Below the pieces are notes generated by a model. That model made no database searches. It was not told the origin of the DNA and worked only from the letters and a program-made list of their open reading frames with translations. Made by a program: the position numbers and the translations under genes. 64,000 bases of DNA, taken from Platanthera guangdongensis. Taxonomy: Eukaryota; Streptophyta; Magnoliopsida; Asparagales; Orchidaceae. Positions 1 through 12,050 of this stretch are shown here, in pieces; the stretch's first letter is position 1; each line of letters begins with the position of its first letter. The stretch is from positions 3,180,332 through 3,244,331 of the forward strand of contig CM077150.1 of assembly GCA_039583875.1 (NCBI GenBank), read 5' to 3'.

Positions 1-2135
1 AGATATTCCTCCTAGATATTCCAGCTCTGATGGTCCTGTCCCTCCCAGTGCATTCACAGCGGATGAAGTGTTTTCCCTTTGTCGCTTGATGCAGAGCCTT
101 TCTACAGAGCCTTCTGCCTCTTCCTCCTATACTTACACGGGACTTCCGGGTGTTCATTTTGCTGCCTCTCATCCTTCCACCTAGTGGATTATTGACTCCG
201 GGGCTACAGATCATATGACTGGGTCTGCTTCAGGTTTTATCTCATATAACCCTTTCTCTGCCGCAATAAGATGAGCATTATCGAAGGTTCTCTTTCATCT
301 ATTGTCGGAAAGGGTTCCATCTCCTACTCTTTCACCTTATCCTTTGTCCTTCATGTTCTCAATTTTACTCGTAATTTACTTTTTATTAGTCATCTCACTA
401 ACTTCATGCACTGTTTTGTGACCTTTCTTCCTTCCTCTTGCGTTTTTCGGAACATGGCGACGGAGAAGGTGATTGGATCTAGTTGCACGGTCAATGGACT
501 CTATGTGCTCGACTCCAACCCAGCTCCACCTCCTCTCGATCTTCATTCCAACATTACCCATCCATTATATTCTTAGCATTGTCATCTGGGCCACCCGTCT
601 ACCTCCTTTGATTCATTTGTATGTGATGTCTGTACTGTTAACAAACATCATGATACTTTGTTTAATTATGTTTTGTTACATAGTTCTACCCCTTTTGTCG
701 TTATTCATAATGATATTTTGGGGCCCTGTCTCATACCTTTTATCTTTGGTTGTGTGTGGTTTGTTACTTTTATTGATTGCTTCTCTCGTACTACTTAGTT
801 ATATTTGATGCACAACAAAAGTGATGTATTTTCTGTTTTTCAACGGTTTCATAACATGATCTTCACTCAATTTTATACTACCATTAAAACTCTTCGCAGT
901 GACAATGACCGCGAATACATGAATTCGCAGTTTGAACGATATCTTTGTTGATCATGACATCCTCCACCAGACTACCTATGCTTATTCCCCAACACAGAAT
1001 GGTGTTGTTGTGCGGAAAAATCATCTCCTGGAAGTTGCTCGTTGCCTCTTGTCCACCATGCATTTTCCCAAATTTTATTGGGGCGATGTGGTCCTTACTG
1101 CGGCATATCTTGTTAATCATATGCCGTCTCGTGTCCTTGGGAATGCTACTCCTCTTAACACTCTTCATGTGATCCCTACTCAGCTTTCCCCTAAGGTGTT
1201 TGGACGTGTCTGCTTCATTTACATCCACCACCCTCGTCCTTTCAAACTTGATCCTCGCGTATTCAAGTGTGTTTTTATTGGCTACTCGCCTACGGCGAAG
1301 GGGTACAATTGTTTTCACCCACCTACTAACAACGTATTTGTCACTATGGATGTCACGTTTCGTGAATCTGAGGCATACTACCCTGCTTTGGATGACCCTG
1401 CCTCGGATGAACCCCCTCCCGTACTTGATCCTTTTGTTCCTCTACCCATACCTCCACCGTATCCATCACTTCAGGGGGAGTCTACACCAGTTTAAGTGAG
1501 TCCTACTGTGTCCCTATCTCTTCCCTCTACTGCTCCGAGCTTGCAGGTATATGCTTGGTGTACAAAGAGGACAAGCACGCAAGATGCGACTATGCCACCA
1601 AAACAGTCATTGGATCCTGACTTAGGGCCTTCTGATCCACCAATTGCCCTCAGGAAAGAAATCCGCTCTTGTACTCATCATCCTCTCTCACATTATGTAT
1701 CTTATGACTCTTTTTTTGCCTCTTATAAGGCCTTTGTGTCTTCTTTCGCTTCTTTTTACATACCTGTATGGTTGTATCTTGGTAACAGGTTTTGGAGGTC
1801 TCTGTGGAGAGAGACGATGGTTGAAGAAGTGACTGCTCTTGAGAAGAACCATACATGGGATTTGACGCATCTTTCCTATGGAAAGAAGTCTGTTGGGTGT
1901 AAATGAGTGTTCTCGGTTAAACAGAACTCTCAAGAGATTGTTGATAGGTTCAAGGAAAAATTGTTTGCAAGAGGTTATACACAAACCCTTTGTATTGATT
2001 ATCAGAAAACATTTGCCCCAGTGCCAAAGATGAACATTATTAGGGTCTTGTTATCATATGCTTCCTGTTAAGGTTGGAATCTTTGACAACTTTATGTGAA
2101 CGTGTTCCTCCATGAGGATCTGGATGAGTAGGTCT
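1..2135 (+). mobile_element. Outer Ty1/copia element, left part (protease, integrase, start of RT), decayed
   Basis: Left remainder of a Ty1/copia retrotransposon whose gag start and 5' LTR lie outside the window. A protease signature WIIDSGATDHMTG is encoded near 184-222. Integrase is recognisable at 880-1500 (a degenerate D-D-E core region with TYAYSPTQNGVVVRKNHLLEVA around 970-1040, then the GYSPTAKGYNCFHP segment). RT begins near 1800 (REAMVEEVTALEKNHTWDL-like) and runs to the NVFLHEDLDE motif, where it is cut. Several in-frame stops and frameshifts make it non-functional. The coding sequence resumes exactly at 7323, after the inner element. Protein order PR-IN-RT is diagnostic of copia. 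The motifs resemble the Ale/Retrofit lineage, which is an inference. Confidence 0.9.
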
Positions 2136-2269
2136 TGTTACAATATGTATTTTGCAATGTCATATGTATTATTTTGCAATGTCATATGTATTATTTTGTT
2201 ATGTCTTGTGTCCGCCTCCATATATAGAGGAGACAAACTCAATAGAATTCATTATCGATTCCTCTAACA
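2136..2269 (+). repeat. 5' LTR of inner copia element
   Basis: 134-bp direct repeat matching 7223-7322. It is longer than the 3' copy because a 22-bp unit (GCAATGTCATATGTATTATTTT-like) is repeated inside it. It has TG...CA ends and a TATATA box-like stretch near 2219-2226 (CCATATATAGAG). Confidence 0.93.
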
Positions 2270-2282
2270 TGGTATCAGAGCC
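2270..2282 (+). promoter_or_regulatory. Primer-binding site (initiator tRNA-Met type)
   Basis: TGGTATCAGAGCC lies immediately after the 5' LTR. It is the standard plant Ty1/copia primer site, complementary to the 3' end of initiator tRNA-Met. Confidence 0.93.
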
Positions 2283-2739
2283 ACGCATGACCTAGCCGCT
2301 CCACCTCTCCCCTGATCCGTTCGCCCGCTCGCGTTCTCGCTGCTCTCTCGCATCTAATCTCGCCGCCCTTCCGCATCTTGCCAGCGACAGGCCGCGACTA
2401 CCGCGTCTCGCCTGCAACAGCCGCGTCAACCCGCGCAGGTGCGTCAACCCGCGACCGACCACCCACTCTTCCAGCGCCTCTTCCACAGCCGGTTCTAGCG
2501 CTTCCTTCTCAGCCCTAGTCGGGCTTCCTAGGGTTTGTAGCCCTTCCTCTTCCGGCGTCGGATATGTGGTGAGGTCAGGCTTCCTTCTGGCACCGTCTCC
2601 TAGGGGCTGTTGCCCTGTTATCGGATGGAGTTGATTTTTATTCCTCCTATCTACTAATTGGATTGTTGCTTGGTGGAATTGGTTGCCTCTTGTGGCCTTG
2701 TGTGGCGTGTAATCTCCGGATTTCTATTCTGGAGCTACT

Positions 2740-3960
2740 ATGTCCGCGCTTAGCGATTCTACCTCAACACCGCTTCTCGCTCCGATTCCTCCTCCCGCAA
2801 GTCATCTGCGTGGGGTCATGATCACAATACTCCGCAAATTACCACTATCTAATTAGATGATTCAAATTATATGTCCTGGTCGCGCTCTTTCACTCTTGCT
2901 CTTAAGAGTCGTCGCCTCTTTGAATATGTCACTGGGCAAACTACGGACCCAGAGAAGACTGCCCCTGATTGGCCTCAATGGGATTCCGAAAATTCTTTAA
3001 TCATGTATTGGCTAACAAATTCCATACATGAGTCCATCGCTCTCCACTACTTATTTCTGGATATGGCTGTTGATATTTGGCGACGTGCAGAGACTACTTA
3101 TTCTCGCAAGTAAAATGCTGCCAAGATCTTCCAGTTGAGACGGAAAATATCATTCCTCCGCCAAGGCGATGCCCCCCCCCCCCCGTCCCCCCGTCTGCTT
3201 ACTATTTGGAGCTCACTCTGTTGTATCAGGAATACGATCATTTCGATTCTCTCACCTTTGTTAGCCCTGTTGATGAGGCTATGGTCCGTGCTTGGGAGGA
3301 TCGCAACCGGACCTTTGAGTTTCTTCATTGTCTTCATCGAGACTTGGATCAGATTACTGGTCAGATTTTGGGGCGTGTGCCGTTACCGTCCATTCCAGAG
3401 GTTTATAGCATTGTCCAACAAGAGTTTGATCGTCGTTTGTCCCTTCTTCCCGACCCTGCTCCTGAGAGTTCTGCTCTAGCTACTAGTACACCTTCCTTGT
3501 TGGGGGCTTATCCTGCCCGTGATTCTAAGCTGAAGGGTACTGATAAAGACCACCTCCTCTGTGATTATTGTGGGAAGACCCATTATACCAGAGACACCTA
3601 CTTTCGTCTCCATGGTTTTCCCCCACCGAGAGGTGGTGCTCCTCCCTGTGGTGGTCGTGGCTTCGGCCGCCCCACCGGTCGCACACCTCCCCGTTCAGCC
3701 CATCTCACTGAGGCTGTTGCAGATACTTCTCTTGCTCTGCCAGGTGCTGATTCTTCTGTCCTCCCTGGTGCTTTCTCGGCTAATGAAGTACTTGCTCTTC
3801 GCCGCATGATGCAGGGTCTTTCCACGGAGTCTTCTGCGTTGTCTTTATATATCCACACAGGGACTGGGACCCCAGGTGCTTACTCTGTTGCTTCTCACCC
3901 TTCCGCTCATTGGATCATTGACTCCGGAGCCAGCGATCATATGACTGGCTCCGCCTCAGG
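2740..3960 (+). pseudogene. gag and protease remnant of inner copia element
   Basis: An ATG at 2740 opens MSALSDSTSTPLLAPIPPP, a typical copia gag start, but a stop follows near 2851. The gag core continues at 2871-3113 (MSWSRSFTLALKSRRLFEYV, a UBN2/DUF4219-like fold). It then shifts frame to 3077-4123 with a CCHC-like knuckle CDYCGKTHYTRDTYFRLHG near 3560-3615 and the protease signature HWIIDSGASDHMTGS near 3907-3951. At least one stop and one frameshift around the poly-C run at 3173-3185 disable it. Confidence 0.85.
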
Positions 3961-4194
3961 TTTTATCTCCTATCTCTCTCTGGTCTTGATAAGGTTAGCA
4001 TTGCTGATGGTTCTCTTTCCTCTATTGCTAGGAATGACTCCATCTCTCGTTTCTCTCTCACCTTACTGTCAGTTTTGCATGTTCCAAATTTCACACATAA
4101 TTTACTATATATTAGTCATTTGACTAATTCCATGAATTGCTCAGTAACCTTTCACCCTTCCTCTTGTGTATTTTAGGACCTGAAGACGGAGACG

Positions 4195-5232
4195 GTGATT
4201 GGCTCTGGTAGCCTGGTCAATGGTCTGTACGTGCTCGACTCCAGCCCGGTGGCACCTTCTCCGGCCCTTCACTCCAGCACGACCGACCTCTATTCTTGGC
4301 ATTGTCATTTAGGACAACCATCTATCCCTGTTATGAGGCTTTTGTTACCTGCTATGCCTGTTGCTGCTTTTACTTCTTTTGTTTGTGATATCTGTGCTAT
4401 TAACAAATATTGTCGTACTACCTTTAATCATGTTTCATTACCAAGTTCAGTTCCTTTTAATGTGATTCACTCTGATGTTTTGGGACCTTATCCCGTCCCT
4501 TCTATTTCTGGCTGTGTTTGGTTTGTTACTTTTATTGACTGTTTTTCTCGCACTATCTGGTTATATTTACTGTGAAAGAAAAGTGAGGTTTTATCCACCT
4601 TTAAAATGTTTTATAACATGGTATCCACCAAGTTCAATGTTAAAATTCAGATCCTCCGCAGTGATGATGGTCGCGAATATCTGGATTCTCAATTTGCTGA
4701 GTTTCTGGCTGAGCATAACATTATACACCAAACCACATGTGCTTATTCTCCTGCTCAAAATGGGGTTGCGGAGCGTAAGAATCATCACTTTTTGGAAGTG
4801 ACTCCTTGTCTCTTAGCAACAATGCGTCTTTCCAAGTATTACTGGTGCGATGTTGTCCTTACGATTGTGTATCTTATTAATCGCATTCTCTCTCGTGTTC
4901 TTGGGAATGCCACTCCACTCAGGACTTTACATGTTCCTTTCTCTCAACTCTCTCCTAAGGTGTTTGGTTGTGTCTGCTTTGTTCACATCCATCACCCTCC
5001 TCCGACCAAACTTGATCCTCGCTCCATACGGTGTGTGTTTATTGGCTACTCTCCTACTCGAAAGGGGTGCAAATGTTTTCATCCTCCTACTAAGAGGGTC
5101 TTCGCTATCATGGATGTCACGTTTCGTGAATCTGAGGCATATTATCCTGCTGCAGGTGACTCACCTTCTTTGCCCTCTTTGTCTGTGCCCTCACCGTCTG
5201 TACCATTGCCTGTTCCTCCTTCATATCCCTAA
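4195..5232 (+). pseudogene. integrase remnant of inner copia element
   Basis: The GAG-pre-integrase motif WHCHLGQPS near 4297 is followed by the integrase catalytic core: HSDVLGPYPVPS (first Asp), FVTFIDCFSRTIWLYL, then after a stop at about 4573 RSDDGREYLDSQF (second Asp) and CAYSPAQNGVAERKNHHF (Glu). The downstream GYSPTRKGCKCFHP segment is present to about 5230. The catalytic residues survive but the frame is broken. Confidence 0.87.
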
Positions 5233-5559
5233 CTTTAGGGGGGGGGGGGCTTCTACCGTCGGAAGTGAGTGATATTCATGTCCATACTCCTATTGCTCCT
5301 AATTTTCAGGTGTACACTCGGCGGAGAAAGAGGCCTAACGACACACTGGACCTGCTACTAGAACAATCATTGGACCCGGACTCAGGGCCTTCTGAGCTTC
5401 CAATTGCTCTCCGCAAAGGTATCCGGTCCTGCCCTCAACATCTTCTTTCTAATTATGTTTCTTATGACTCTTTCTCCACATCTTATAAGACCTTTGTGTC
5501 TTCCCTTACGTCCATATCCATACCACCATCTTGGCAGAGTGCCCTGGAGATTCCCGTGT

Positions 5560-7200
5560 GAAGAGAAGCGATGTTTGAAGAAATGGATGCGCTTGAAAAG
5601 AACAACACATGAGATTTAGTACATCTTCCCCCGGGGAAGAAACCGGTTAGGTGCAAATGAGTGTTCACAGTCAACCAAAATTCTCAGGGTGTGGTTGAAA
5701 GGTGCAAAATAAGGTTGATAGCAAGAGGGTACACTCAAGCTCTTGGAATTAAGTATCAGGAAACATTTGCTCTGGTAGCAAAGATGAACACCATAAGAGT
5801 CCTTCTATCCTGTGTTGCTTGTAAAGGGTGAGACCTTTGGCAACGTGATGTAAAAAAATGTCTTCCTCCATGGAAATCTGGATGAGGAAGTTTATATGTC
5901 TCTCCCACCAAGCCGTACTCTCAAAAGTTCAATGAGACACGTCTGCAAGTTAAAAAAAGCCCTATATGGACTGAAACAGTCTTCAAAAGCTTGGTTTGAG
6001 AGATTTCACAAAGCCATGTTGTCTTTTGGGTATCACCACGGCAATGTCGATCATACTTTGTTCATCAAAGATAGGATCAATAAACTTATAGCTCTCATTG
6101 TTTATGTTGATGACATCATTATCACATGCTATGTTGTCAAAGGCGCAAGGCGCACCGAGGCGCAAAGGGCCCCTGGAGCCTAGGTGCAAGGCACAAGCGC
6201 GCGCCTGAGGCACGTGAGGCGCAAAAATGGGGGAAAAGAAAATTGAGCGAATTGGGCGCCCAATTCGCTAAATTTTCTTTTCGCATTGGGCGCCCAATTC
6301 GCTGAAATCAAACTTCTAAAACAAAAGTTGGCTTCTGAGTTTGAGCTCAAGGACCTGTGTGCTCTCATATATTTCTTGGGTATTGAAGTGACAAGGTCTA
6401 AGCTTGAGATTTTCTCTCTCAGAGGAAGTATATTTTGGATCTTCTTGAGAAGATTGGCATGAGTACTTGACGACCAACGGACACTCCAATTGAAGCAAAC
6501 CACAGAATGAGTTGTAATGATGGGAAGGAGATTGAAAATATTCTTGAATTCCAGAGGCTTGTAGGGAGACCGATCTACTTGGCTCATACCCGTGCAGATA
6601 TAGCTTATGCTGTGAGCGTTATCAGTCAATTTATGCACGCTCCGAAGACTCGTCATGCTGATGCTGCCAACAAAATCCTCAGATATCTCAAGTCCTCACC
6701 TAGGAGTGAAATATTATTTTCCCCCAATTCGGCCCTAAAAATTGAGCTCTACACCGATGTTGATTGAGCCGGTTCTGTCGACGATCTACCTCATGGTATT
6801 ATTCTCTTGTTGGTGGAAATCTTGTTGCCTGCAAAAGTAAAAAAACAACAAGTCATGGCGAGATCAAGTGCTGAAGCAGAGTTTCGGGCTATGACTCATG
6901 GTGTTTGTGAAGGTCTATGGTTGCGGTTGTTGCTAAGTGACCTGGGGTCTCTCTGAAGATAAGCCTATCCAATTATACTGTGATAACATAACTGCCATCA
7001 GCATCGCTCACAACCCGGTTTAACATGATCGTACAAAGCATATATAGGTGGATCGTCATTTCATCAAAGAGAATATTGAGAAGGGAGTTGTGTGTACTTC
7101 CTTTGTTCCCTCAGACAAACAACTTGCTGATATTCTCACGAAAGGCCTGAGTGGAAATACATTTGGAAGAATTGTTGTCAAGTTAGACATGATCAACATC
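5560..7200 (+). pseudogene. reverse transcriptase/RNase H remnant of inner copia element
   Basis: RT motifs are LKKALYGLKQSSKAWFERF (5896-6183 frame) and LIVYVDDIIIT near 6093-6128 (catalytic YVDD). A GC-rich insertion at about 6133-6300 splits the following motif, and RT resumes with KLLKQKLASEFELKDL. The RPIYLAHTRADIAYAVSVISQFMHAP and RYLKSSPRSEILF segments lie at 6560-6720. RNase H traces (SSAEAEFRAM near 6860-6890, VDRHFIKENIEKGV near 7048-7095) lead to the PPT. Many stops. Confidence 0.87.
6133..6300 (+). repeat. GC-rich insertion with palindromes inside copia RT
   Basis: About 170 bp of GGCGC-rich sequence (GGCGCAAGGCGCACCGAGGCGC start) inserted between the RT motifs IIIT and KLLKQKL. 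It ends in two near-identical palindromes centred on TTGGGCGCCCAA at 6247-6268 (perfect 22-bp palindrome) and about 6283-6302. It resembles a dispersed plant repeat of GGCGC-type, and a degenerate relative appears at 18590-18960. The exact ends are uncertain. Confidence 0.6.
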
Positions 7201-7210
7201 TCACGCCCAA

Positions 7211-7222
7211 CTTTAGGGGGAG
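7211..7222 (+). promoter_or_regulatory. Polypurine tract of inner copia element
   Basis: CTTTAGGGGGAG abuts the 3' LTR start (TGTTACAATATG). Its position and purine content fit the plus-strand primer. Confidence 0.8.
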
Positions 7223-7322
7223 TGTTACAATATGTCATATGTATTATTTTGTTATGCCTTGTGTCCGCCTCCATATATAGAGAGGACAAACTCAATAGAA
7301 TTCATTATCGATTCCTCTAACA
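7223..7322 (+). repeat. 3' LTR of inner copia element
   Basis: 100-bp LTR, TGTTAC...CTAACA, followed directly by the GGTCT target duplication. It matches 2136-2269 apart from the extra repeat unit in that copy and a few substitutions. Confidence 0.93.
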
Positions 7323-8572
7323 GGTCTATATGTCTATTCCATCAGGTCTCACTCCTAGAGGTGCAGAAGGGAAAATTTGCAGATTTAAGAAGGCTTTTTA
7401 TGGGCTGAAATAATCACCAAGAGTCTGGTTTGGGAGGTTCCACAAAGGTATGATGTCATTTGGATATCACCAGAGCAATGTTGATTACACATTGTTCATC
7501 AAACATAGGACCGGGAAACTCACTGTTCTCATTGTATATGTTGATGATATAGTCATAACAGGGGATGATATAGAAGAAATCCAGAATCAAAAAAAATTTA
7601 GTCAGGGAGTTTGAGGTCAACGACCTAGAAAAACTCTGGTATTTTTTGGGTATTGAGGTCGCAAGGTCCAAGAAAGGAATCTTCATCTCTCGGAGAAAAT
7701 ATACTCTGAATCTCCTTGAAAAAGTGGGGATGAGTGAGTGTAGACCAGCTGGCACCCCAATTGAAGCAAATCACTGATTAGGGCGCAATGACGGAGACTT
7801 GATTGAAGACATCTCTGAGTTTCAGAGATTAGTGGGGAGGCTGATCTACATGTCCCACACTCGCCCGAATATCTCTTGTGCGGTGAGTTTTATCAGCCAG
7901 TTCATGCATGCTCCAAAGACGCGTCATGTGGATGCAGCTAACGGAATTTTTAGGTACCTCAAATCCTCACCAGGAAGAGGCATCATGTATTCCTGTTTGC
8001 TCCGAATCCGGGTCTAAGTGTTGAAGTTTACACTTATGTTGATTGAGCCGGGTCTGTTGAGGATCGACGATTAACTTCAGGATATTGTTCCCTTGTTGGG
8101 GGCAATTTTATTACTTAGAGGAGCAAGAAGCAACAAGTTGTGGCAAGATCTAGCACAGAAGCCGAGTTTAGAGCGATGTCTCGTGGGGTTTGTGAAGACT
8201 TATGACTACATTCATTGATGAGTGACCTAGGTCTTGTTGAAGCAGAACCCATCCGACTGTATTGTGGCAATAAGTCAGCTATTAGTATCGCCCACAATCT
8301 CGTTCAACATGACCGCACCAAACACATTGATGTAGATTGACACTTCATCAAGGAGAACATTGAGAGGGGAATTGTGTGTACTCCCTTTGTACCCTCTGAC
8401 AGACAGCTAGCGGAAATTCTCACCAAAGGGTTGAGTGGGAATATATTTGGAAGGATTGTTGATAAGTTGGACATGGTTAACATCTCACGCCCAACTTGAG
8501 GGAGGGTGTTACAATATGTTTTATTTTTTATGTTTTATTTTGTTGTTATTGCTCATCCATATATAGAGGGGG
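7323..8572 (+). mobile_element. Outer Ty1/copia element, right part (rest of RT, RNase H, start of 3' LTR)
   Basis: Continuation of the element interrupted at 2135. It starts with GGTCT (duplicate of 2131-2135) and then the RT motif VYMSIPSGLTPRG. IVYVDDIVITGDD follows near 7530-7570, and RNase H near 8040-8430 (RSSTEAEFRAM, then DRHFIKENIERG-like). A purine-rich tract at about 8494-8506 precedes a TGTTACAATATG start at 8507, the same LTR start as the inner element. Only about 65 bp of the 3' LTR is recognisable (to the CCATATATAGAGGG motif near 8572) before it diverges into AT-rich DNA. Stops interrupt the frame, so it is a pseudogene. Confidence 0.88.
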
Positions 8573-9460
8573 TCCTTTAGCCAAATGATTTAATCACATT
8601 TTCCACCACAACATTTGTGAATTAATATTTGTTTACCAATTCCACTACTTGCGAATAAATGCACACTTATTTAGTTTTATATTAATTAATTATTCATCAC
8701 TAATTTTAATTGGACTATTTCTACTACATTTGTATCCCTCATTAAGTCATTAGGGCTAGTCAGTAAGTGCGCCGCATTTCACTTTGAGTCGCATTTTAGG
8801 GCATCATTCATTGCCAACCTACCCCTGCATCAAAATCTTTGATTCATCTAGATGAGCATCTTCTTGGTTCTTAAATATCACCAAAATGCTCTTATTTAGT
8901 TATTTCATATCCTTTTATTTTGAAATTTTCATTGTAAAAGACTTGTCGATTTATCATTGTAATATCCTAGTTAGTATCTCATTTGGATTTAGAGTTTTAT
9001 CCTTGTGCATCAGCATCACCTCTCAAAGCTATTTCATCTTTACTATTATAGATCAGACTATAATAAACTTCATTACTTTGTTCATTATGAACTTCCAAAT
9101 TTTTTGTCGTGGAATCTTATTTTATATCTTCTTAATTTAATATTTTCATTTCTCGTCAATATCTTCATCTTTAATTAAGAACCTCTTTTCTTTATTTTTC
9201 TTTAGTACATGCAACTCAATCAAAATTTTTAGTTTTCTTGTCTATATCCATTTTTATCTTTGTTATTCTATATATTTCATATTCTTTTTTTGTAATATGA
9301 AGATTATTACATAAAACATCAAAATATGTATTCTTTGCTTTGTTCCCTGATATTTAGCAAGACTTGCAGCCTTTTATCTTAAATATAAGCCTTAGTGGTA
9401 TTCAATGTGTCGCACTTTGTAAGCACATCCATTTTTTCTAAATATTTTTTTACATTGCAC
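8573..9460. other. AT-rich non-coding stretch
   Basis: No gene, RNA or clear repeat structure recognised. The frames contain only short open stretches of low-complexity, hydrophobic AT-rich translation. It may be decayed LTR sequence of the outer copia or intronic/intergenic DNA. Confidence 0.6.
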
Positions 9461-9628
9461 ACTGGTTGAGGTGTTGTCGTGTCACCTTGAGGTCACAGGT
9501 TCGAGTCCTGGAAGCAGTCTTGCAGAAATCCAGGGTAAGGTTTGCCTACATTTCACCCTTGTGGTGGGACCATTCCCCGGACCCTCGTTGTGAGGGGATG
9601 GTTTGTGCACTGGGCTCCCCCTTTTTTT
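9461..9628 (+). mobile_element. Au-type SINE, copy 1
   Basis: tRNA-derived SINE of about 168 bp. A pol III B-box (GGTTCGAGTCC) lies at 9498-9508, followed by the body with GCAGAAATCCAGGGTAAGG and CCTTGTGGTGGGACC, then CCCCGGACCCTCG, GTGCACTGGGCTCCCC and a T-run at the 3' end. This is the consensus layout of the plant Au SINE family. Copies 2 and 3 are at 30823-30983 and 63723-63856. Confidence 0.88.
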
Positions 9629-11497
9629 AAATTCTTACGCTGTTTCACTCCACCAATAGTTCTTATCAATGAATAATGATCTAGTTCTAAACATTCCAAA
9701 AACATTACAATAATTTTCTTGATGGAACTGGCAATTATATCACACATCAAATATGACACCACTAAATATCCATTTTATCTCCCTTAAAAATCAATCAATA
9801 AAGGTTAGCAATCTCTCTCCTTTTAAATTCTATCACTTAATCCGGGACTATTTTTAATTGGTTTCTTTACATTTTTAAGTTTTACTCCATGACATTTGCT
9901 CATGTTGTGTGGTCAAAATTTCTCTAGAAATCACATTACTTTCTATGCAAGATACTCTTTTTATTTTAAACCAAAATAAATCTGTTTGTTATATGTTGGC
10001 TCTAAATTTTCAAGTAACTAATGCCCCGCTTGTTTCTTAAAATTGGTGTTTATTGTTTGTTGGAAGATTATAGACAACAATGAAATTGAGTGCCGCTTCT
10101 CTTTTATTCCCATCTGAGTCCCCTACTCCCCTCATAAAGCATCCCACTAGAACTTTTTTACCTATTTAAGTCTTCACCAAAAAAATATCCTTCTCTGCTC
10201 AAGTATTCATATAAGTAAGATATGCACCTCTTCTCAAAATTGATCTCTTAACTAATTTGAGGAGCCTAAGAAGTAAGCACTAACCATATTTTCAACACCA
10301 TCATCAATAATCATTTTTTAGCAATCACTTGAGTCACCCAATCACTTAGCCCTTGCCCTTATCTTATACTGTGCAAAATCATACACATATTGGCTTTGAC
10401 TCCAATGTTGTCCAGGGATAATTACTTTTTCAAGCACCTTTTTTCACATCAATAGTTTTCTCTTCTAATTCTATCCATTACTATCACAACCTCATTCATA
10501 TTATTAGTCTTCCCAACATACAATAACTTATGCTCATTCTCAATATTCTTGAATTTGTTTTCCTTTTCACTTAGTCTCTTGTAAATAAACGATGCTTATT
10601 CATTTTATAATCATTATGCCTACCAATTTTCTGATCTGTCTATTTATAGCTTCCAAATTTTATGTAGAAAATATTATCATAATATTTGACCGAGACAACC
10701 TTTGCTTACCTACATCAATTCACTGCCATTAAAATCAAAATATCCTAAATAATCAAGAACCATTTTTCACTAATAGAAACATGCACGTATACTTCGAGCA
10801 AGTTGTCCTTGATCAAAACAAGTTGATTTGATTCCAAATGAAGTTGACTAATGTTTGAGTGAGTTTCAAGTTTCAAACACTAATAGAAATTAAATGTTAC
10901 TTTTATCTTTTGGAACCTAAAAACCAGTTGATCTCTCATGGCTGGCCATAATATCTAATAGATATATCAAAACATTGTAGAACTATATGGAGCAACCTAT
11001 GTGATTTGTTTCCCAGAGGGAGTGTTTGTAGATTGTGCGTTAGATATTTACTCCCACATTCGGATTTTTATGTTGTTTTATATATTTTTTTGTTTTGGGT
11101 TTTTCACCCCAAGAAACAATTGGTTTTAGGTGGGATGCTTGATATCTAATATGGTATTCGAGAAAGTTAGGCCCACATCCTTCTCCCTTGCCCCTCATGC
11201 CGTACGAGTTCTGTCATGTGAGGGGGTGTTAGCATAGGACGAATCTACAGGTGATGACGGACACGTGATGCTCTAACCCGAAATGCGACACAAACAATTA
11301 CAGGCATTTGTAATGGGATCTACGACAACCCTAAAAATTTGGAAGAAATGCAAGCATGCACAATTTAATGAATAAGATACCCATGACCTAAACCCTAACC
11401 CTTATGAGAATGCAGAAACTTCATGTATGCATTTACTTTCGACACAATTAATTAAGCAATGTTAATTTATTGTCATGCGGTGATACCACAATTAATC
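9629..11497. other. AT-rich non-coding stretch
   Basis: Long AT-rich DNA without recognisable coding exons, tRNA or terminal repeats. I looked here for Kelch-domain exons of the downstream phosphatase gene and saw none. Confidence 0.6.
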
Positions 11498-11513
11498 ATA
11501 TATATATACATAG

Positions 11514-11570
<57 letters not shown>

Positions 11571-11689
11571 TGTATATACATAGATATATATATATATACA
11601 TATATGTATATACATATACATATATATATACATATATGTATATGTATATATATATATGTATATGTATATACATATACATATATATATCT
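11498..11689. repeat. (TA)n / TATACA microsatellite
   Basis: About 190 bp of alternating TA with interspersed ACATA/GTATA units. Apparent open frames here are low-complexity artefacts. Confidence 0.97.
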
Positions 11690-12050
11690 AAACCACTATA
11701 ATAGAAGTATCAAACTCATGAGTTCGAAATTCACAGAAAGAATTTCGACCGTACGATCTCAATGCATTATTCAGCAGCCGTCTGATCAAACACACCCTCT
11801 CTCTCCATTTTTTACTAGGGATCCTAAACCTACTACTAGGGGGCCCTGAACCTACGTAAAATTAGACATAAAATCTTTCAAGCTCGTGTTAACCGTTACC
11901 AGCCCCGAAAACCACCCCGATAACAGTACGGTTGAAGCCCGCTAGAAGACAATGCCGACCTGAGAACAAGAACTCTTCAACAACATATCCCTGGGCTTGC
12001 TTTATATGCTCAAAATCGTAAAAAAAATAGGCGGTGTGGGACAATGAAAA
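11690..12050. other. Non-coding stretch between microsatellite and hairpin cluster
   Basis: Nothing recognised. A GCAGGCGGG unit that recurs downstream first appears at the right end (12051). Confidence 0.5.

Larger units (their letters stand above)
2136..7322 (+). mobile_element. Inner Ty1/copia element, complete structure but decayed coding region, nested in the outer one
   Basis: Full-length copia insertion. The LTRs at 2136-2269 and 7223-7322 both start TGTTACAATATG and end CCTCTAACA. The primer site is at 2270, the polypurine tract at about 7211-7222, and the 5-bp target duplication GGTCT is at 2131-2135 and 7323-7327. The internal order is gag, protease, integrase, RT, RNase H, as in Ty1/copia. 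The reading frame is broken by stops, a C homopolymer (about 3173-3185) and an insertion in RT (about 6133-6300). It is closely related to the element it landed in (same LTR start, near-identical integrase motifs), so one family member inserted into another. LTRs of 100-134 bp are very short, fitting Ale/Retrofit-type copia. Confidence 0.95.

Noticed and set aside
9498..9508. tRNA-like B-box GGTTCGAGTCC as a tRNA gene
   Set aside because: No cloverleaf around it; the body and 3' T-run match an Au SINE.
11459..11849. Open frames rich in Tyr/Ile through the TA repeat
   Set aside because: Pure product of the TATACA microsatellite.
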